DNA of 64,000 nt from Chloroflexota bacterium (GTDB lineage: Bacteria > Chloroflexota > Anaerolineae > Anaerolineales > Villigracilaceae). The notes under the pieces are model-generated. The model was not told the DNA's origin, searched no databases, and saw only the letters and a program-made list of their open reading frames with translations. Positions within the stretch are counted from its first letter, which is position 1. Each line of letters starts with the position of its first letter. This document shows positions 8,524-17,039 of the stretch, piece after piece. The position numbers and the translations under genes were made by a program. Location of the stretch: contig JACRBI010000040.1 in the NCBI GenBank assembly GCA_016234495.1, positions 229,214-293,213 on the forward strand, in the 5' to 3' direction.

Positions 8524-10326
8524 TTACAACTCGCAATATCTTTCCACACGCTTGCCGATAATGGCAAGGCTGTCGGCCCAGAATTTCTTGGTGCGGATGT
8601 TGATGCCGAAGCGGTCGGCGAGTTCTGCGGCGCGGTCTTCGCCGGTGGTGGCGAGCAGGTTCTTGTAATCGGGCACGAAGTCTGCGCCGCGTTTTTGGTA
8701 GATGGCGTACAGCCCGGTTGCGAACAACAAGCCAAATGCGTAGGGGTAGTTGTAGAACGACAACCTTGGCTCGTAGTAATGCGGCTTCCAGGTCCACATG
8801 AATTTTTGCAGATACTTCTCGTCGAGGCCGTCGCCATAGGTGGCTTTCTGCGCGCGTTCCATGATGTCATTCAAATCGTCAGCAGAAAGTTCTGATTGTT
8901 CACGGCGTTCGAAGACTTCCTTCTCAAAGAGATACCGCGAATAAATATCCACGACCACGGCGGATGCGTTATTTATCTGCGCCTCCAGCACTGCCAGCTC
9001 TTCCTGCGGATCGGTGACCAGCGACAGGACTGCTTCAGTCACGATCGTCTCACACATGATGGAGGCAGTCTCTGCCAGCGTCATGGGGGTGATCTGCTGC
9101 AACTCGGTCTTGCCAGCTTGATAGGCACATTCGTTATGGAAGGCATGTCCAAGTTCGTGCGCCAGCGTGCTGACCTGATCGAATGAGCCGTCAAAGTTGC
9201 AGAGGATGCGGCTTTCTTTTACGCCCGGGACGCCCATGCAAAATGCTCCGCCGCGTTTTCCGTCGCGCTGTTCGGCGTCGATCCAGTTATTGTCAAAATT
9301 ACGCTGGGCGAAAGCCCCGAGTTCGGGGGAGAATTTGTTGAAATTACTGACGATGAAATCGCGGGCTTCTTCAAAAGAGTAAACCTTGTCGGTCTTACCC
9401 ATCGGGGCAGAGACATCCCACCACGCCAGTTTTTCCTTGCCGATTAATTTGGCCTTGTGCTTGAAATATTTTCTGAACATCGGGAAGGAGTCTTTCATCG
9501 CATCGAGCATGGCTTTGAGCGTGGCGCGATCCATACGGGAATTTTCAATCGATGAGTGGACTGCATCTTCGCGGCCGCGCTTTTTATCCAAAGTCAGCGT
9601 TTCACCCTTGACCCCGTTCATGCAGGCGGCCAAAGTTTCTTTGACTCCCTCCCAGGCAATATTCTCCGCTTCGTATCCGCGGCGGCGGGTGGCTTCATCG
9701 GGATGCGAGCGCAGGTTGATCAGCGCGGGCATGGGTAATTTCTCAGTTTTTCCATCCAGTTCAAAGTCGACGGAAAGCTGCGAGGTTAAAGTCCCCTGCA
9801 ATTTGCCGAAGGCATTGCCCCCGCTCAAAGTCAGCTCTGCAGCGAGTATTTCCTCCGCTTCACTCATCATGTATTTGGATTGTTCAACCGCTTCATTGAG
9901 CGTAAACTCATGCGCCTTTGCGGAAGTGTTTGTTTTGGCGGCCTTCTTCACGGCGGCTTTGCCCAGTTTGCCCGCCCACGCCTGGAATTTTGTGTTGAGG
10001 ATGCTGGCCTGGACAGACATCTGCTCGAACTCCGAGAGCGCGCGCATGGCTTCCTTGTTGCGCGAGTCGGTGGTGACGTAGGCGTAAATATATGAGCCTA
10101 GGGTGTTTGAGAGTTCGAAGAGAGTGTTGAAGCGGTCGACAGATTCGCCGAGCAATTTGCCGAGTTTCTTCGGCTCTGTTTTTGAATCTGCTTTGCTGGC
10201 TTTTTTGAAGAATATCTCCATTTCATCCAGCAGGGATTTATATTTCTTGATGGCTGATTTAAATTCTTTGGATTCGAGAGAAGGATAGACGTTGGTCATA
10301 TCCCAGCGGGGAGCGGAAAGGGTCAC
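8524..10326 (-). CDS. pepF: Oligoendopeptidase F, M3 family metallopeptidase
   Basis: A 600-residue cytoplasmic zinc peptidase that cuts short oligopeptides. The zinc motif HELGHAFH (HExxH) is near residue 390, preceded by VSTLAHEL and followed about 27 residues later by the Glu-containing helix LAETASIMCETIV that supplies the third ligand. N-terminal helices and the C-terminal FYNYPYAFGLLFATGLYAIY segment match the PepF branch of family M3. The start is GTG, chosen because AGGAGA sits six bases upstream; an in-frame ATG nine codons further in lacks such a site. It is a single gene on the minus strand, convergent with the acyl-CoA dehydrogenase. Confidence 0.93.
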   Translation of the reverse strand: MTLSAPRWDMTNVYPSLESKEFKSAIKKYKSLLDEMEIFFKKASKADSKTEPKKLGKLLGESVDRFNTLFELSNTLGSYIYAYVTTDSRNKEAMRALSEFEQMSVQASILNTKFQAWAGKLGKAAVKKAAKTNTSAKAHEFTLNEAVEQSKYMMSEAEEILAAELTLSGGNAFGKLQGTLTSQLSVDFELDGKTEKLPMPALINLRSHPDEATRRRGYEAENIAWEGVKETLAACMNGVKGETLTLDKKRGREDAVHSSIENSRMDRATLKAMLDAMKDSFPMFRKYFKHKAKLIGKEKLAWWDVSAPMGKTDKVYSFEEARDFIVSNFNKFSPELGAFAQRNFDNNWIDAEQRDGKRGGAFCMGVPGVKESRILCNFDGSFDQVSTLAHELGHAFHNECAYQAGKTELQQITPMTLAETASIMCETIVTEAVLSLVTDPQEELAVLEAQINNASAVVVDIYSRYLFEKEVFERREQSELSADDLNDIMERAQKATYGDGLDEKYLQKFMWTWKPHYYEPRLSFYNYPYAFGLLFATGLYAIYQKRGADFVPDYKNLLATTGEDRAAELADRFGINIRTKKFWADSLAIIGKRVERYCEL

Positions 10327-10387
10327 GGTAATTCTCCTGTTTAGATGGTGTGACGAAAGTATACCAAAGGCTTTGAAATCTCCCTGC

Positions 10388-10416
10388 TTGCCATTTCATC
10401 TTTAACCTTATACAAT
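10388..10416 (+). promoter_or_regulatory. Sigma70-like promoter
   Basis: TTGCCA (10388-10393), an exact 17-bp spacer and TACAAT (10411-10416) precede the gene at 10441, which also has a good GGAGG ribosome binding site. The promoter diverges from the pepF start at 10326. Confidence 0.6.
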
Positions 10417-10440
10417 CAATTCATCAAATGGAGGTGCTTT

Positions 10441-10914
10441 ATGAAACAGGATCGTTTTTTGGCGGGCATTTTGATCGGTATCGGTGCGCTGGTTCTTTTT
10501 GCGCTGGCGCTGTTCTTCATGCGAAAAGATACAAAGGAATATGTAGTTGCAGATTCCCCCTCGGCGGTGGTTTTTAATTACGCGCTCGCCGTCACCAACA
10601 AGGATTACAAAACAGCCTACTCCTACCTGGCAGATAAGGAATACAAACCCACCTACGAACAGTTCCGCCAATCCTTCTTTAATGGAAGTGTGAACGCCGA
10701 TAATGTCGGCGTGGACGTGGGCGAAGCAGAAGTAGACGGAGAGGACGCGCTTGTGAATTTGACTCTGGTTTACAGCGCAAGCGACCCGTTCTCCGGTGGA
10801 TACAGCAACACAGACCGCGCCCAACTTGTCCAACAAGACGGCGAGTGGAAGTTGACCTACATGCCTTACAACTTCTGGGGCTATGATTGGTATCAGGAAC
10901 CGATCAACCCGTGA
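10441..10914 (+). CDS. Membrane-anchored protein with NTF2/DUF4878-like extracytoplasmic domain
   Basis: A 157-residue protein with one N-terminal hydrophobic helix (about 7-27, FLAGILIGIGALVLFALALF) and an outside domain. The pattern SPSAVVFNYALAVTNKDYKTAYSYLADKEYKPTYEQFRQSF, followed by beta strands (DALVNLTLVYSASD, AQLVQQDGEWKLTYMPY), resembles the DUF4878/NTF2-like fold used as small binding domains in lipoproteins and anti-sigma-like proteins. No catalytic residues are evident. It has its own promoter (10388) and is followed by two tandem hairpins. The function is unknown. Confidence 0.65.
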   Translation: MKQDRFLAGILIGIGALVLFALALFFMRKDTKEYVVADSPSAVVFNYALAVTNKDYKTAYSYLADKEYKPTYEQFRQSFFNGSVNADNVGVDVGEAEVDGEDALVNLTLVYSASDPFSGGYSNTDRAQLVQQDGEWKLTYMPYNFWGYDWYQEPINP

Positions 10915-10968
10915 TTGTGTGGCGCGACATGATGGTTTAAAAAAATATTCCTGTAATGTATTTGCGCA

Positions 10969-11012
10969 GGGCGCGTTCTCTTACGCGCCCGTCGGCGTGA
11001 GAGGACGCCGAC
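10969..11012. repeat. Two adjacent 8-bp hairpins (family J), probable terminator
   Basis: GGGCGCGT (10969) pairs with ACGCGCCC (10983), and directly after it GTCGGCGT (10991) pairs with ACGCCGAC (11005). No T-run follows at once. The pair lies in the 160-bp gap between two membrane-protein genes. The rest of the gap shows nothing recognisable. Confidence 0.5.
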
Positions 11013-11075
11013 TACGCCGGATTACGTTATTTATTTTTTAATCTTCATAATGCCGCACTACGAAAGGACAATATC

Positions 11076-12995
11076 ATGAAAACAGTCCGCAGACTTTATT
11101 TTTACGCCATCGCCTTCATCAGCTTTGAAGTTGTCCTGTGGGGGGTGATCGGCTTGATCCGATCCATCGTCAACCCCAATCTCATCACCGATAACGCGCA
11201 GGCATTGGCGCAGGCGCTCTCGCTTATTTTGGTGGGCGTGCCGATATTCCTCGTCCACTGGCTATGGGCGCAGCGCGCATCCGCCAAAGAGGAGGAGGAA
11301 AAGACCGCGACCCTGCGCGCTGTCTTTCTGTACGGAGCGCTCTTTGCCACCCTGATTCCCGCCGTACAAAATCTGCTGGCGCTGATCAATCGGACGTTTC
11401 TCGGCGCGGCGCGCATCTCGTATGAACGCGCCCTGTTAGGCGGCACCCAAAGCTGGCCTGACAACTTGATCGCGATCATTCTTAACCTGCTGCTGGCTTC
11501 TTATTTCTGGAGCATTCTCCGCGCCGAATGGCCGACCCTGCCCGACCTCGAAAACTTCAAAGACATCCGCCGCTTATACCGTTACCTGTGGGTGCTCTAC
11601 GGCCTGTTGATGATCGTCTTTGGCGCACAGCAGATATTACGCTTCATCCTTTACATCCCCACAGATGTGATCGGCGACATCGGCCGCGAGACATTCATCA
11701 ACGCGACGGCTTTGCTGGTGATCGGCGCGCCGATCTGGTTCTATGCCTGGCGCTTCGTTCAGGACTCCTTGCCTGATCCTGCTGAAAGCGGCTCGGTCAT
11801 ACGCCTTGTCATTCTCTACCTGCTCTCGCTCGGCGGGACGATCACTGTGCTGACGGCGGGCGGCAACCTCCTTTACATTCTGCTTGGCCGCCTCTTCGGC
11901 GAGTCAATTCCAACTCCCGATCTGATTCAAAAAATCAGCGGGCCGCTGTCTGTGGCAATTCCCTTCGGCGCGTTATGGGGCTATTACGGCAACTGGTTAA
12001 ACCTGCGCTTTGTATCTGAAGAAAATATTCCGCGCCGTTCCGGAATGAAGCGGATTTACTTCTATATTCTTTCTGCCATTGGTCTGACGACCGCCTTCGT
12101 CGGCGCGAACATGCTGCTTTCTGTGGCGGTTGACTTGCTTGTAAAACCTTCCGAAACGATGGTCGGGGATGCATTTAGTTCTCAACTGGCTGCTGCGCTG
12201 GCTGTGACTATTGTGGGGCTGCCGCTCTGGTTGATGACGTGGCGTCCCGTGCAGGCTGACGCGCTGACTGACGGCGATGTTGGCGACCATGCGCGGCGTT
12301 CCATTATCCGCAAGGCATATTTGTACCTTGCCTTGTTCGCGGCGGTGATCGGTGGCATGGCTTCGGCCGGTGGGTTGATATTTACGCTGATCAATGCCTT
12401 GCTGGGCGGCGATAAATCGGATTTTGTCAATTCGATCCTCAACACTCTGCAAACTCTGGTCTTGTTCGTGGTCTTGCTGCTCTATCATCTCTCTGCGTTG
12501 CGAAAGGACGGCGCCGCGCGCGCTGATGCGCTGGAGGCGAAGCAGGAACAATTCAGTGTGCTGGTCTTTGATAATCACGGCGGCAGGTTTGGTGAGTCGG
12601 TCAAGGCTGCTTTCGCAAAACACGCGGCTAAAGTCCCGTTGAAGGTGGTCAGCGCAGGCGAAGCAATCCCAGCGGATTTGAAGGTCAGTGCGGTGATCAT
12701 GCCGGGCTCACTGGCTGTGAACACGCCGGAAAATGTCGAGGTGTGGATGAACTCCTTTAACGGGAGCAGGCTCATCGTCACGGATGATGCGGCGGGCGTT
12801 TTCTGGGTGAATGACCTTGGGCAGGCGGCTCAATCGGCGCGGGCACTGGCCGAAGGGCAGGAAGTCCGCCCGCAATCCGGGGCAAGAACATCCTCTGTGT
12901 GGACGACTGTTGCTTATGTTTTCGCGGCATTGTTTGCATTGCAACTGGCTTTCATGCTGCTGATGTTTGGCGTGTCAATGGTCGCTGGTTTTTAA
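11076..12995 (+). CDS. Polytopic membrane protein with four DUF5671-type repeats
   Basis: A 639-residue integral membrane protein. The unit that opens with R(R/K)LYFYAIAFISFEVVLWGVIGLIRSI recurs four times (starts near residues 4, 164, 323 and 409). Each unit has about three or four hydrophobic helices and a PxWLxxW-like motif (GVPIFLVHWLWAQR, GAPIWFYAWRFVQ, AIPFGALWGYYGNW, GLPLWLMTWRPVQ). The C-terminal 150 residues form a soluble alpha/beta domain (FSVLVFDNHGGRFGESV, VSAVIMPGSLAVNTPE), then a last helix. DUF5671 is uncharacterised. There is no transport motif I can name. It sits alone upstream of dnaN. Confidence 0.7.
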   Translation: MKTVRRLYFYAIAFISFEVVLWGVIGLIRSIVNPNLITDNAQALAQALSLILVGVPIFLVHWLWAQRASAKEEEEKTATLRAVFLYGALFATLIPAVQNLLALINRTFLGAARISYERALLGGTQSWPDNLIAIILNLLLASYFWSILRAEWPTLPDLENFKDIRRLYRYLWVLYGLLMIVFGAQQILRFILYIPTDVIGDIGRETFINATALLVIGAPIWFYAWRFVQDSLPDPAESGSVIRLVILYLLSLGGTITVLTAGGNLLYILLGRLFGESIPTPDLIQKISGPLSVAIPFGALWGYYGNWLNLRFVSEENIPRRSGMKRIYFYILSAIGLTTAFVGANMLLSVAVDLLVKPSETMVGDAFSSQLAAALAVTIVGLPLWLMTWRPVQADALTDGDVGDHARRSIIRKAYLYLALFAAVIGGMASAGGLIFTLINALLGGDKSDFVNSILNTLQTLVLFVVLLLYHLSALRKDGAARADALEAKQEQFSVLVFDNHGGRFGESVKAAFAKHAAKVPLKVVSAGEAIPADLKVSAVIMPGSLAVNTPENVEVWMNSFNGSRLIVTDDAAGVFWVNDLGQAAQSARALAEGQEVRPQSGARTSSVWTTVAYVFAALFALQLAFMLLMFGVSMVAGF

Positions 12996-13004
12996 TGATA
13001 TACT
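12996..13004 (+). promoter_or_regulatory. Extended -10 promoter of dnaN
   Basis: TGATATACT gives a TGnTATACT extended -10 ending 34 bases before the dnaN start codon. No convincing -35 is needed for this class. It overlaps the last codons of the upstream membrane-protein gene. Confidence 0.5.
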
Positions 13005-13038
13005 TTCGAAAAATTTTTATCACCGAGGGCGATAACCT

Positions 13039-14172
13039 ATGAAAGTAACAGTGCTTCAAGAGAACCTTGCACGCGGTTTGAGTGTAGTATCCCGCGCTGT
13101 TTCGCCGCGCAGTACGCTTCCCGTTCTTTCCAACATTTTGATTGCAACCGACGAAGGCCGCTTGCGACTCTCTGCAACCAACCTTGAGTTGGGCATTACT
13201 TGTTGGATCGCGGCGCGTATTGATGAAGAGGGTTCTACCACTGTGCCGGCGCGCACCTTCGGTGACCTGGTGAATACCCTGCCCGGCGATCAGGTGCAGT
13301 TGTCTCTGGATGTAAAAACCCAAAACCTGCATGTCAAAGGCGGAACCTCGAACAACGACATCAAGTGCATAGACGCTCAGGAATTCCCACCATTGCCCAC
13401 GCCTGAAATGGAAGGCGCGATGCAGTTGAATGTGGCTGATTTCAAAGAAATGATTCAGCAGGTGGTCTTTGCTGCTTCGACAGATGAATCGCGCCCGGTG
13501 TTGATGGGTGTGCTGCTGCATGTCGAAAAAGACAAATTGACCATGGCCGCAGCGGACGGTTTCCGTCTTTCTGTGCGCAAGGCTGTGCTGTCCAATCCGT
13601 CGGCGCACCCGTTGAATGTGATCATTCCGGCGCGGGCGTTGAGTGAGCTGGCGCGTGTGGCGACAGATCATGAAGAACCCATCTACATGGTCGTGCCGAA
13701 AAATCGCGGACAGGTTTTGTTCCGCGTGAAAGATGTGGAAGTCGTCTCGCAGTTGATCGATGGAACTTTCCCCGATTATCAACAGATCATTCCGCGCAAT
13801 TACAAATCACGCACGTTGGTTTCGACCGCGTCTTTGTTGAAGGCTTGCAAGCAGGCGGAAATTTTTGCCCGCGAAGGTTCAAATGTTGCCCGCTTTGATA
13901 TTAAGCAATCCAACGGAGAGATGCAGCCGAGCGAAGTTGAAATTTCCGCGACTTCAGAAGAGACTGGCAAGAACGAAACCATCGTCGAAGCCACAGTGGA
14001 TGGCGGCAGCGTCTTGATCGCGTTCAATGTGAAGTTTTTACGTGAAGCATTGGAAGTCATCAAGACGCCAAACGTTGCGCTCGAAACGTCCGCGGCGAAT
14101 GCGCCCGGTGTGGTCAGGCCGGTGGGTGATGATAACTTCCTGCATGTCATCATGCCGATGCATTTGGGATAA
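13039..14172 (+). CDS. dnaN: DNA polymerase III subunit beta (sliding clamp)
   Basis: A 377-residue ring-forming processivity clamp. It opens with MKVTVLQENLARGLSVVSRAVSPRSTLPVLSNILI, has RPVLMGVLLHVEKDKLTMAAADGFRLSVR at the second-domain start, and closes with FLHVIMPMHLG, where most clamps end in (M/V)PMR(L). All three clamp domains are present at full length. It lies between a DUF5671 protein and a CPBP protease, away from any dnaA, recF or gyrB in the window, so the classical origin operon is broken up here. Two parS-like sites lie within 3 kb. It is followed by a clear terminator. Confidence 0.96.
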   Translation: MKVTVLQENLARGLSVVSRAVSPRSTLPVLSNILIATDEGRLRLSATNLELGITCWIAARIDEEGSTTVPARTFGDLVNTLPGDQVQLSLDVKTQNLHVKGGTSNNDIKCIDAQEFPPLPTPEMEGAMQLNVADFKEMIQQVVFAASTDESRPVLMGVLLHVEKDKLTMAAADGFRLSVRKAVLSNPSAHPLNVIIPARALSELARVATDHEEPIYMVVPKNRGQVLFRVKDVEVVSQLIDGTFPDYQQIIPRNYKSRTLVSTASLLKACKQAEIFAREGSNVARFDIKQSNGEMQPSEVEISATSEETGKNETIVEATVDGGSVLIAFNVKFLREALEVIKTPNVALETSAANAPGVVRPVGDDNFLHVIMPMHLG

Positions 14173-14195
14173 GAACGAATTAAAAGTTGCGAATG

Positions 14196-14230
14196 AAAAA
14201 TCGCCGGTGAAAATGACCGGCGATTTTTTG
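14196..14230 (+). terminator. Terminator after dnaN
   Basis: AAAATCGCCGGT pairs with ACCGGCGATTTT across a GAAAATG loop and ends in TTTTTT. It also lies just past the end of the convergent CPBP gene. Confidence 0.85.
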
Positions 14231-14258
14231 ATCTGATTAATCAGAACATATGTTCTGT

Positions 14259-15047
14259 TTACAAGACTAGTAAAACGTGCAAAACAATGTCGGCTGAGAA
14301 ATGTGCGACCATTGCTGATTCAAGTCCGTGTTTTTGATAAAGCCAGCCAAACATGATGCCGCCTATCGAGTTCAGCGCCACCGTCCGTATTACAACCAAC
14401 GTGGTTAGTGGAACAAGCGTGGAGACGGCTGGTAAATGCCCAAGCCCAAACAAGATTGCGGCAAGAATATTTGCTATCCAAAATATTATGGTTGTCGGCT
14501 TTCTATCCTGTGTTTTGCTAATAAATGATCCAAGCCATGCCAGTAATGACATTACAAATAATCGCAGGAGGATCTCTTCTGCAATGCCGCCATAGAATGA
14601 TGCAAGGAAACCTTTCCATGCGGCTGGCTGGGCGGTTGAATTTAGAGCCGTTGTATTTGATCCAAGTTCTTGAATTATTGCGGGTTGAAAGATGTATGCA
14701 TCAAGTCCGATAATCAATAAAGATGCCAGCACGCCCAGTCCAATACTGATCGGTAAAAACGCACGTACTTTGTTAAATGTTGATTCGCCTCGAGTAACAG
14801 AATCCAGAATGGGCGCCCCAAGTCCGATGCGCTTTGCAAGAAGCATTCCTAAAAATATACAGACTGCGAAAAGCAATCCGTTTTGAATGATCTGTATGGC
14901 AATAAAAAGAGGAAATGGAATTGGCAGGTCCAGTTGCTCAAGCGCGCCAGACTGAAGTTCAAGGGTATATGGCAGAATTGCGATGACGGCAATAACTGAT
15001 GCCACCCAAAGGATAAGAAACACCCGCCAATTAATGATCGTTTTCAT
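14259..15047 (-). CDS. CPBP family intramembrane metalloprotease
   Basis: A 262-residue membrane protein of the CAAX protease/bacteriocin-processing (Rce1-like) family with seven or eight hydrophobic helices. The motifs are EEILLR (EExxxR), FGLGH (FxxxH) and HFSAD (the third, His-containing motif), the presumed metal and active site. The ATG at 15047 is chosen because AGGAG lies six bases upstream; a start 28 codons earlier would add a polar, non-conserved tail. It is the last gene of the GntR-led operon (17459 to 14259). Family members act in self-immunity to peptide bacteriocins or in processing peptides, which fits the SdpI-like gene upstream. Confidence 0.85.
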   Translation of the reverse strand: MKTIINWRVFLILWVASVIAVIAILPYTLELQSGALEQLDLPIPFPLFIAIQIIQNGLLFAVCIFLGMLLAKRIGLGAPILDSVTRGESTFNKVRAFLPISIGLGVLASLLIIGLDAYIFQPAIIQELGSNTTALNSTAQPAAWKGFLASFYGGIAEEILLRLFVMSLLAWLGSFISKTQDRKPTTIIFWIANILAAILFGLGHLPAVSTLVPLTTLVVIRTVALNSIGGIMFGWLYQKHGLESAMVAHFSADIVLHVLLVL

Positions 15048-15096
15048 TTTGCTCCTGTTTGATATATGCAGGGAGTCCTGCGCGATATGGTTATTC

Positions 15097-15315
15097 TTAT
15101 TGCGGCATCGAGCGGGCGCGTCTCGCCTCACGTGTCAGCGGACGTTTGGCAACGACGGTCACTTTACCGCTTCCTTCGGGAGTGTAAACGTGAGTCACTT
15201 CCCAGCCCTCAACGCCCCAATCGTTCAGCATGGCTTCGATGTTTTCGTCTTTTGTGCCAAAGATGCTGCCGATTGTCTGCACGCGATATTCCCATTGTTT
15301 AAGTTCTTCGTTCAT
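15097..15315 (-). CDS. Small DUF4177-like protein
   Basis: A 72-residue soluble protein. WEYRVQTIG and LNDWGVEGWEVTHVY match the DUF4177 pattern (a short beta-alpha-beta unit with GWE), followed by a Lys/Arg-rich tail. AGGAG is placed well before the ATG. It lies inside the GntR operon between the SdpI-like gene and the CPBP protease, so it probably acts with these membrane proteins. The function is unknown. Confidence 0.7.
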   Translation of the reverse strand: MNEELKQWEYRVQTIGSIFGTKDENIEAMLNDWGVEGWEVTHVYTPEGSGKVTVVAKRPLTREARRARSMPQ

Positions 15316-15341
15316 TTCAACTCCTGTTTGGCAAAGGACCG

Positions 15342-15369
15342 CCCGCCGGTTTCACGTGAAACCGGCGGG
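15342..15369. promoter_or_regulatory. parS-like site inside a 28-bp perfect palindrome
   Basis: The 14-bp core GTTTCACGTGAAAC (15349-15362) is identical to the core of the widespread bacterial parS site bound by ParB. The outer consensus T...A is replaced by G...C, and symmetry extends to 28 bp in total (CCCGCC...GGCGGG). It lies in the gap between the SdpI-like and DUF4177 genes. No T-run follows on either strand, so a terminator is less likely. dnaN is 1.2 kb away, which fits an origin-proximal position. ParB binding is inferred. Confidence 0.65.
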
Positions 15370-15386
15370 ACAGGCTTCAGTTATTC

Positions 15387-16037
15387 CTACGCCTTTGTTT
15401 CGTTTCGATAGAGGAGATAGGAATAGACCATGAGGAACAACGTCGAGCCAATCAGCGGGACGAACATCAGCCAGAAAGCTGTCATACCGCCGAAGAATCC
15501 TCCAGCGATGGCGAATGCTCCAGAAAGCATGAACAGGATCGAGCCAAGCTGATGCGTCTTGTCCCAGACGGTATCGCTGGAGAGAGTCCACGGGGTACGT
15601 ATCCCGATGAAGAAGTTGCGCTTTGCCTTCCGCAGCAAATATCCGATGGCAAAGAATAACACTCCCATGAAGGGCAGCATGGCTGTGCTCATCTTGAAGC
15701 TCTGGTAACCGAGGCTCCAGGCCAGCGTCAGTTTGTGGACGTAAAGCATGAAGACGACGATCAGCACGATGAAGATGTTGAAGGCCTCACGGAATTGCGC
15801 AATGTTCGCCTTGAGTGGGTCGATGTTTGGAATGACGAGGAACAGAACCATCATTCCAAGCGTGACGAGCGGCATGAGGAACACGCCCCAGAATTTGGAT
15901 ATGTAACCATCCACTTCATCGTTGACGTTCCAATGCGAAGCCATCTGGTCGGGGAGTTGATTCCACAATACGACCCCGGCAATCAGGGCAATGACGATCA
16001 AGGTGAACCCAATTATGGTGGTGATTTTTGTAGTCAT
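15387..16037 (-). CDS. SdpI family membrane protein (DUF1648 plus SdpI domain)
   Basis: A 216-residue protein with six hydrophobic helices. The N-terminal part (LWNQLPDQMASHWNVNDEVDGYISK) is a DUF1648 segment, and the C-terminal part (RNFFIGIRTPWTLSSDTVWDKTHQLG) is the signature of SdpI, the immunity and signalling protein of the B. subtilis SDP toxin. The ATG at 16037 is used because AAGGA lies just upstream; an ATG nine codons earlier overlaps the parS-like site. Within the GntR operon it suggests a response to membrane-active peptides. Many SdpI homologues are not tied to any known toxin. Confidence 0.85.
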   Translation of the reverse strand: MTTKITTIIGFTLIVIALIAGVVLWNQLPDQMASHWNVNDEVDGYISKFWGVFLMPLVTLGMMVLFLVIPNIDPLKANIAQFREAFNIFIVLIVVFMLYVHKLTLAWSLGYQSFKMSTAMLPFMGVLFFAIGYLLRKAKRNFFIGIRTPWTLSSDTVWDKTHQLGSILFMLSGAFAIAGGFFGGMTAFWLMFVPLIGSTLFLMVYSYLLYRNETKA

Positions 16038-16056
16038 TTTTGTTTCCTTTTTGAGT

Positions 16057-16072
16057 CGTTTCACATGAAACG
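16057..16072. promoter_or_regulatory. Second parS-like site, one central mismatch
   Basis: CGTTTCACATGAAACG matches the parS core GTTTCACGTGAAAC in 13 of 14 positions. It sits in the 37-bp gap between the slipin and SdpI-like genes, 702 bp from the first site and in the same operon. Two such sites so close together are unlikely by chance, which supports a ParB-binding cluster. Confidence 0.5.
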
Positions 16073-16074
16073 GA

Positions 16075-17016
16075 TTATTTTTCCTTGGGCAGGTTGTTTT
16101 GCGCCAGCGAGACCATGCCGCTCATTCCGCCGAGATTCATTGAGTCGACTGCGGAGGATGGGACGATCACCAGCGCGCCTTTTTCTTTCAGCCCTTCAAA
16201 TAGCATGTTCATCGCGCGTAGATGCAGAGCGGTCGGGTTGTTGACATAAGCTTTTGACGCTTCCGCAAATGAGGCTGCGATCTGCTGTTCCGATTCGCCG
16301 AGGATTACGCGGGATTGTCGTTCGCGCTCAGCCTGCGCCTGACGCGACATCGCGTTTTCAAGGTCGGGCGGGATGATCACATCACGGATTTCGACAGATT
16401 GCACGGTCACTCCCCAGGGAGTTGTTCGTTCGTCAATGATTTTTTGCAGGTCATCATCCATTTTGGCGCGGCCGATGAGGATGTCTGCCAGAGACATTTG
16501 GCCGATGATCTCGCGCAGCGCGGTCTGTGCCGCCCACGAAATTGCCGAGTTGTAATCGGTCACTTCGAGAGCGGCTTTTTCAGCATCCCACACGACCCAG
16601 AACAAAACTGCGTCCACATCCACTGGCACAGTGTCTTTTGTGAGCGTTTTTTCCGCCGAGAACGAAGTCACAGCCACGCGATGGTCAATCCACATCACCG
16701 CAGTGTCAATGATTGGGATGATCCAGAACAGGCCGGGGCCTTTCAAACCGGTGAACTTGCCGAGTCTGAGCACCACCACTTTTTCCCATTGCGATGCGAC
16801 CTTCATCGCAAACAAAAAATAAATGCCGATGAACGTCCAGCCGAGCACCCAGGCACCGAGCACTGCGTCAGGATAGCGTCCGTCTCCCATGATCGCACCC
16901 AGGGTCGCGATGACCAGGAATACGCCGAACAATGCGCCGGCGACCGGCGCAATATGCTGGTCATCCTTTTTTGCCGCCTTTTTTTCGATTGCTGACTTAA
17001 GAAATTTTGTGTTCAT
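16075..17016 (-). CDS. Slipin, SPFH/Band 7 (stomatin) family protein
   Basis: A 313-residue membrane protein with two N-terminal hydrophobic helices (about 25-45 and 52-72), then a full SPFH domain: VVLRLGKFTGLKGPGLFWIIP, VAVTSFSAEKTLTKDTVPVDVDAVLFW, LREIIGQMSLADIL, WGVTVQSVEIRDVIIPPDLENAMSRQAQAERE. The C-terminal helical part supports oligomerisation. Slipins organise membrane microdomains and regulate proteases or channels. It is the second gene of the GntR operon, which fits a role in the membrane stress response with the SdpI-like and CPBP proteins. Some relatives pair with NfeD, which is absent here. Confidence 0.88.
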   Translation of the reverse strand: MNTKFLKSAIEKKAAKKDDQHIAPVAGALFGVFLVIATLGAIMGDGRYPDAVLGAWVLGWTFIGIYFLFAMKVASQWEKVVVLRLGKFTGLKGPGLFWIIPIIDTAVMWIDHRVAVTSFSAEKTLTKDTVPVDVDAVLFWVVWDAEKAALEVTDYNSAISWAAQTALREIIGQMSLADILIGRAKMDDDLQKIIDERTTPWGVTVQSVEIRDVIIPPDLENAMSRQAQAERERQSRVILGESEQQIAASFAEASKAYVNNPTALHLRAMNMLFEGLKEKGALVIVPSSAVDSMNLGGMSGMVSLAQNNLPKEK

Positions 17017-17039
17017 TTTTACATTCTCCTGTTTTATAA

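Noticed and set aside
9386..10081. 231-codon frame on the plus strand opposite pepF
   Set aside because: Antisense shadow of a well-conserved metallopeptidase gene; the product is low-complexity Ser-rich and matches nothing.
15342..15369. 28-bp palindrome as a simple terminator
   Set aside because: No T-run follows on either strand, and the centre matches the parS core exactly, so a protein-binding site is the better reading.
16315..16995. 226-codon plus-strand frame opposite the slipin gene
   Set aside because: His/Arg-rich shadow of the SPFH domain; no supporting motif.
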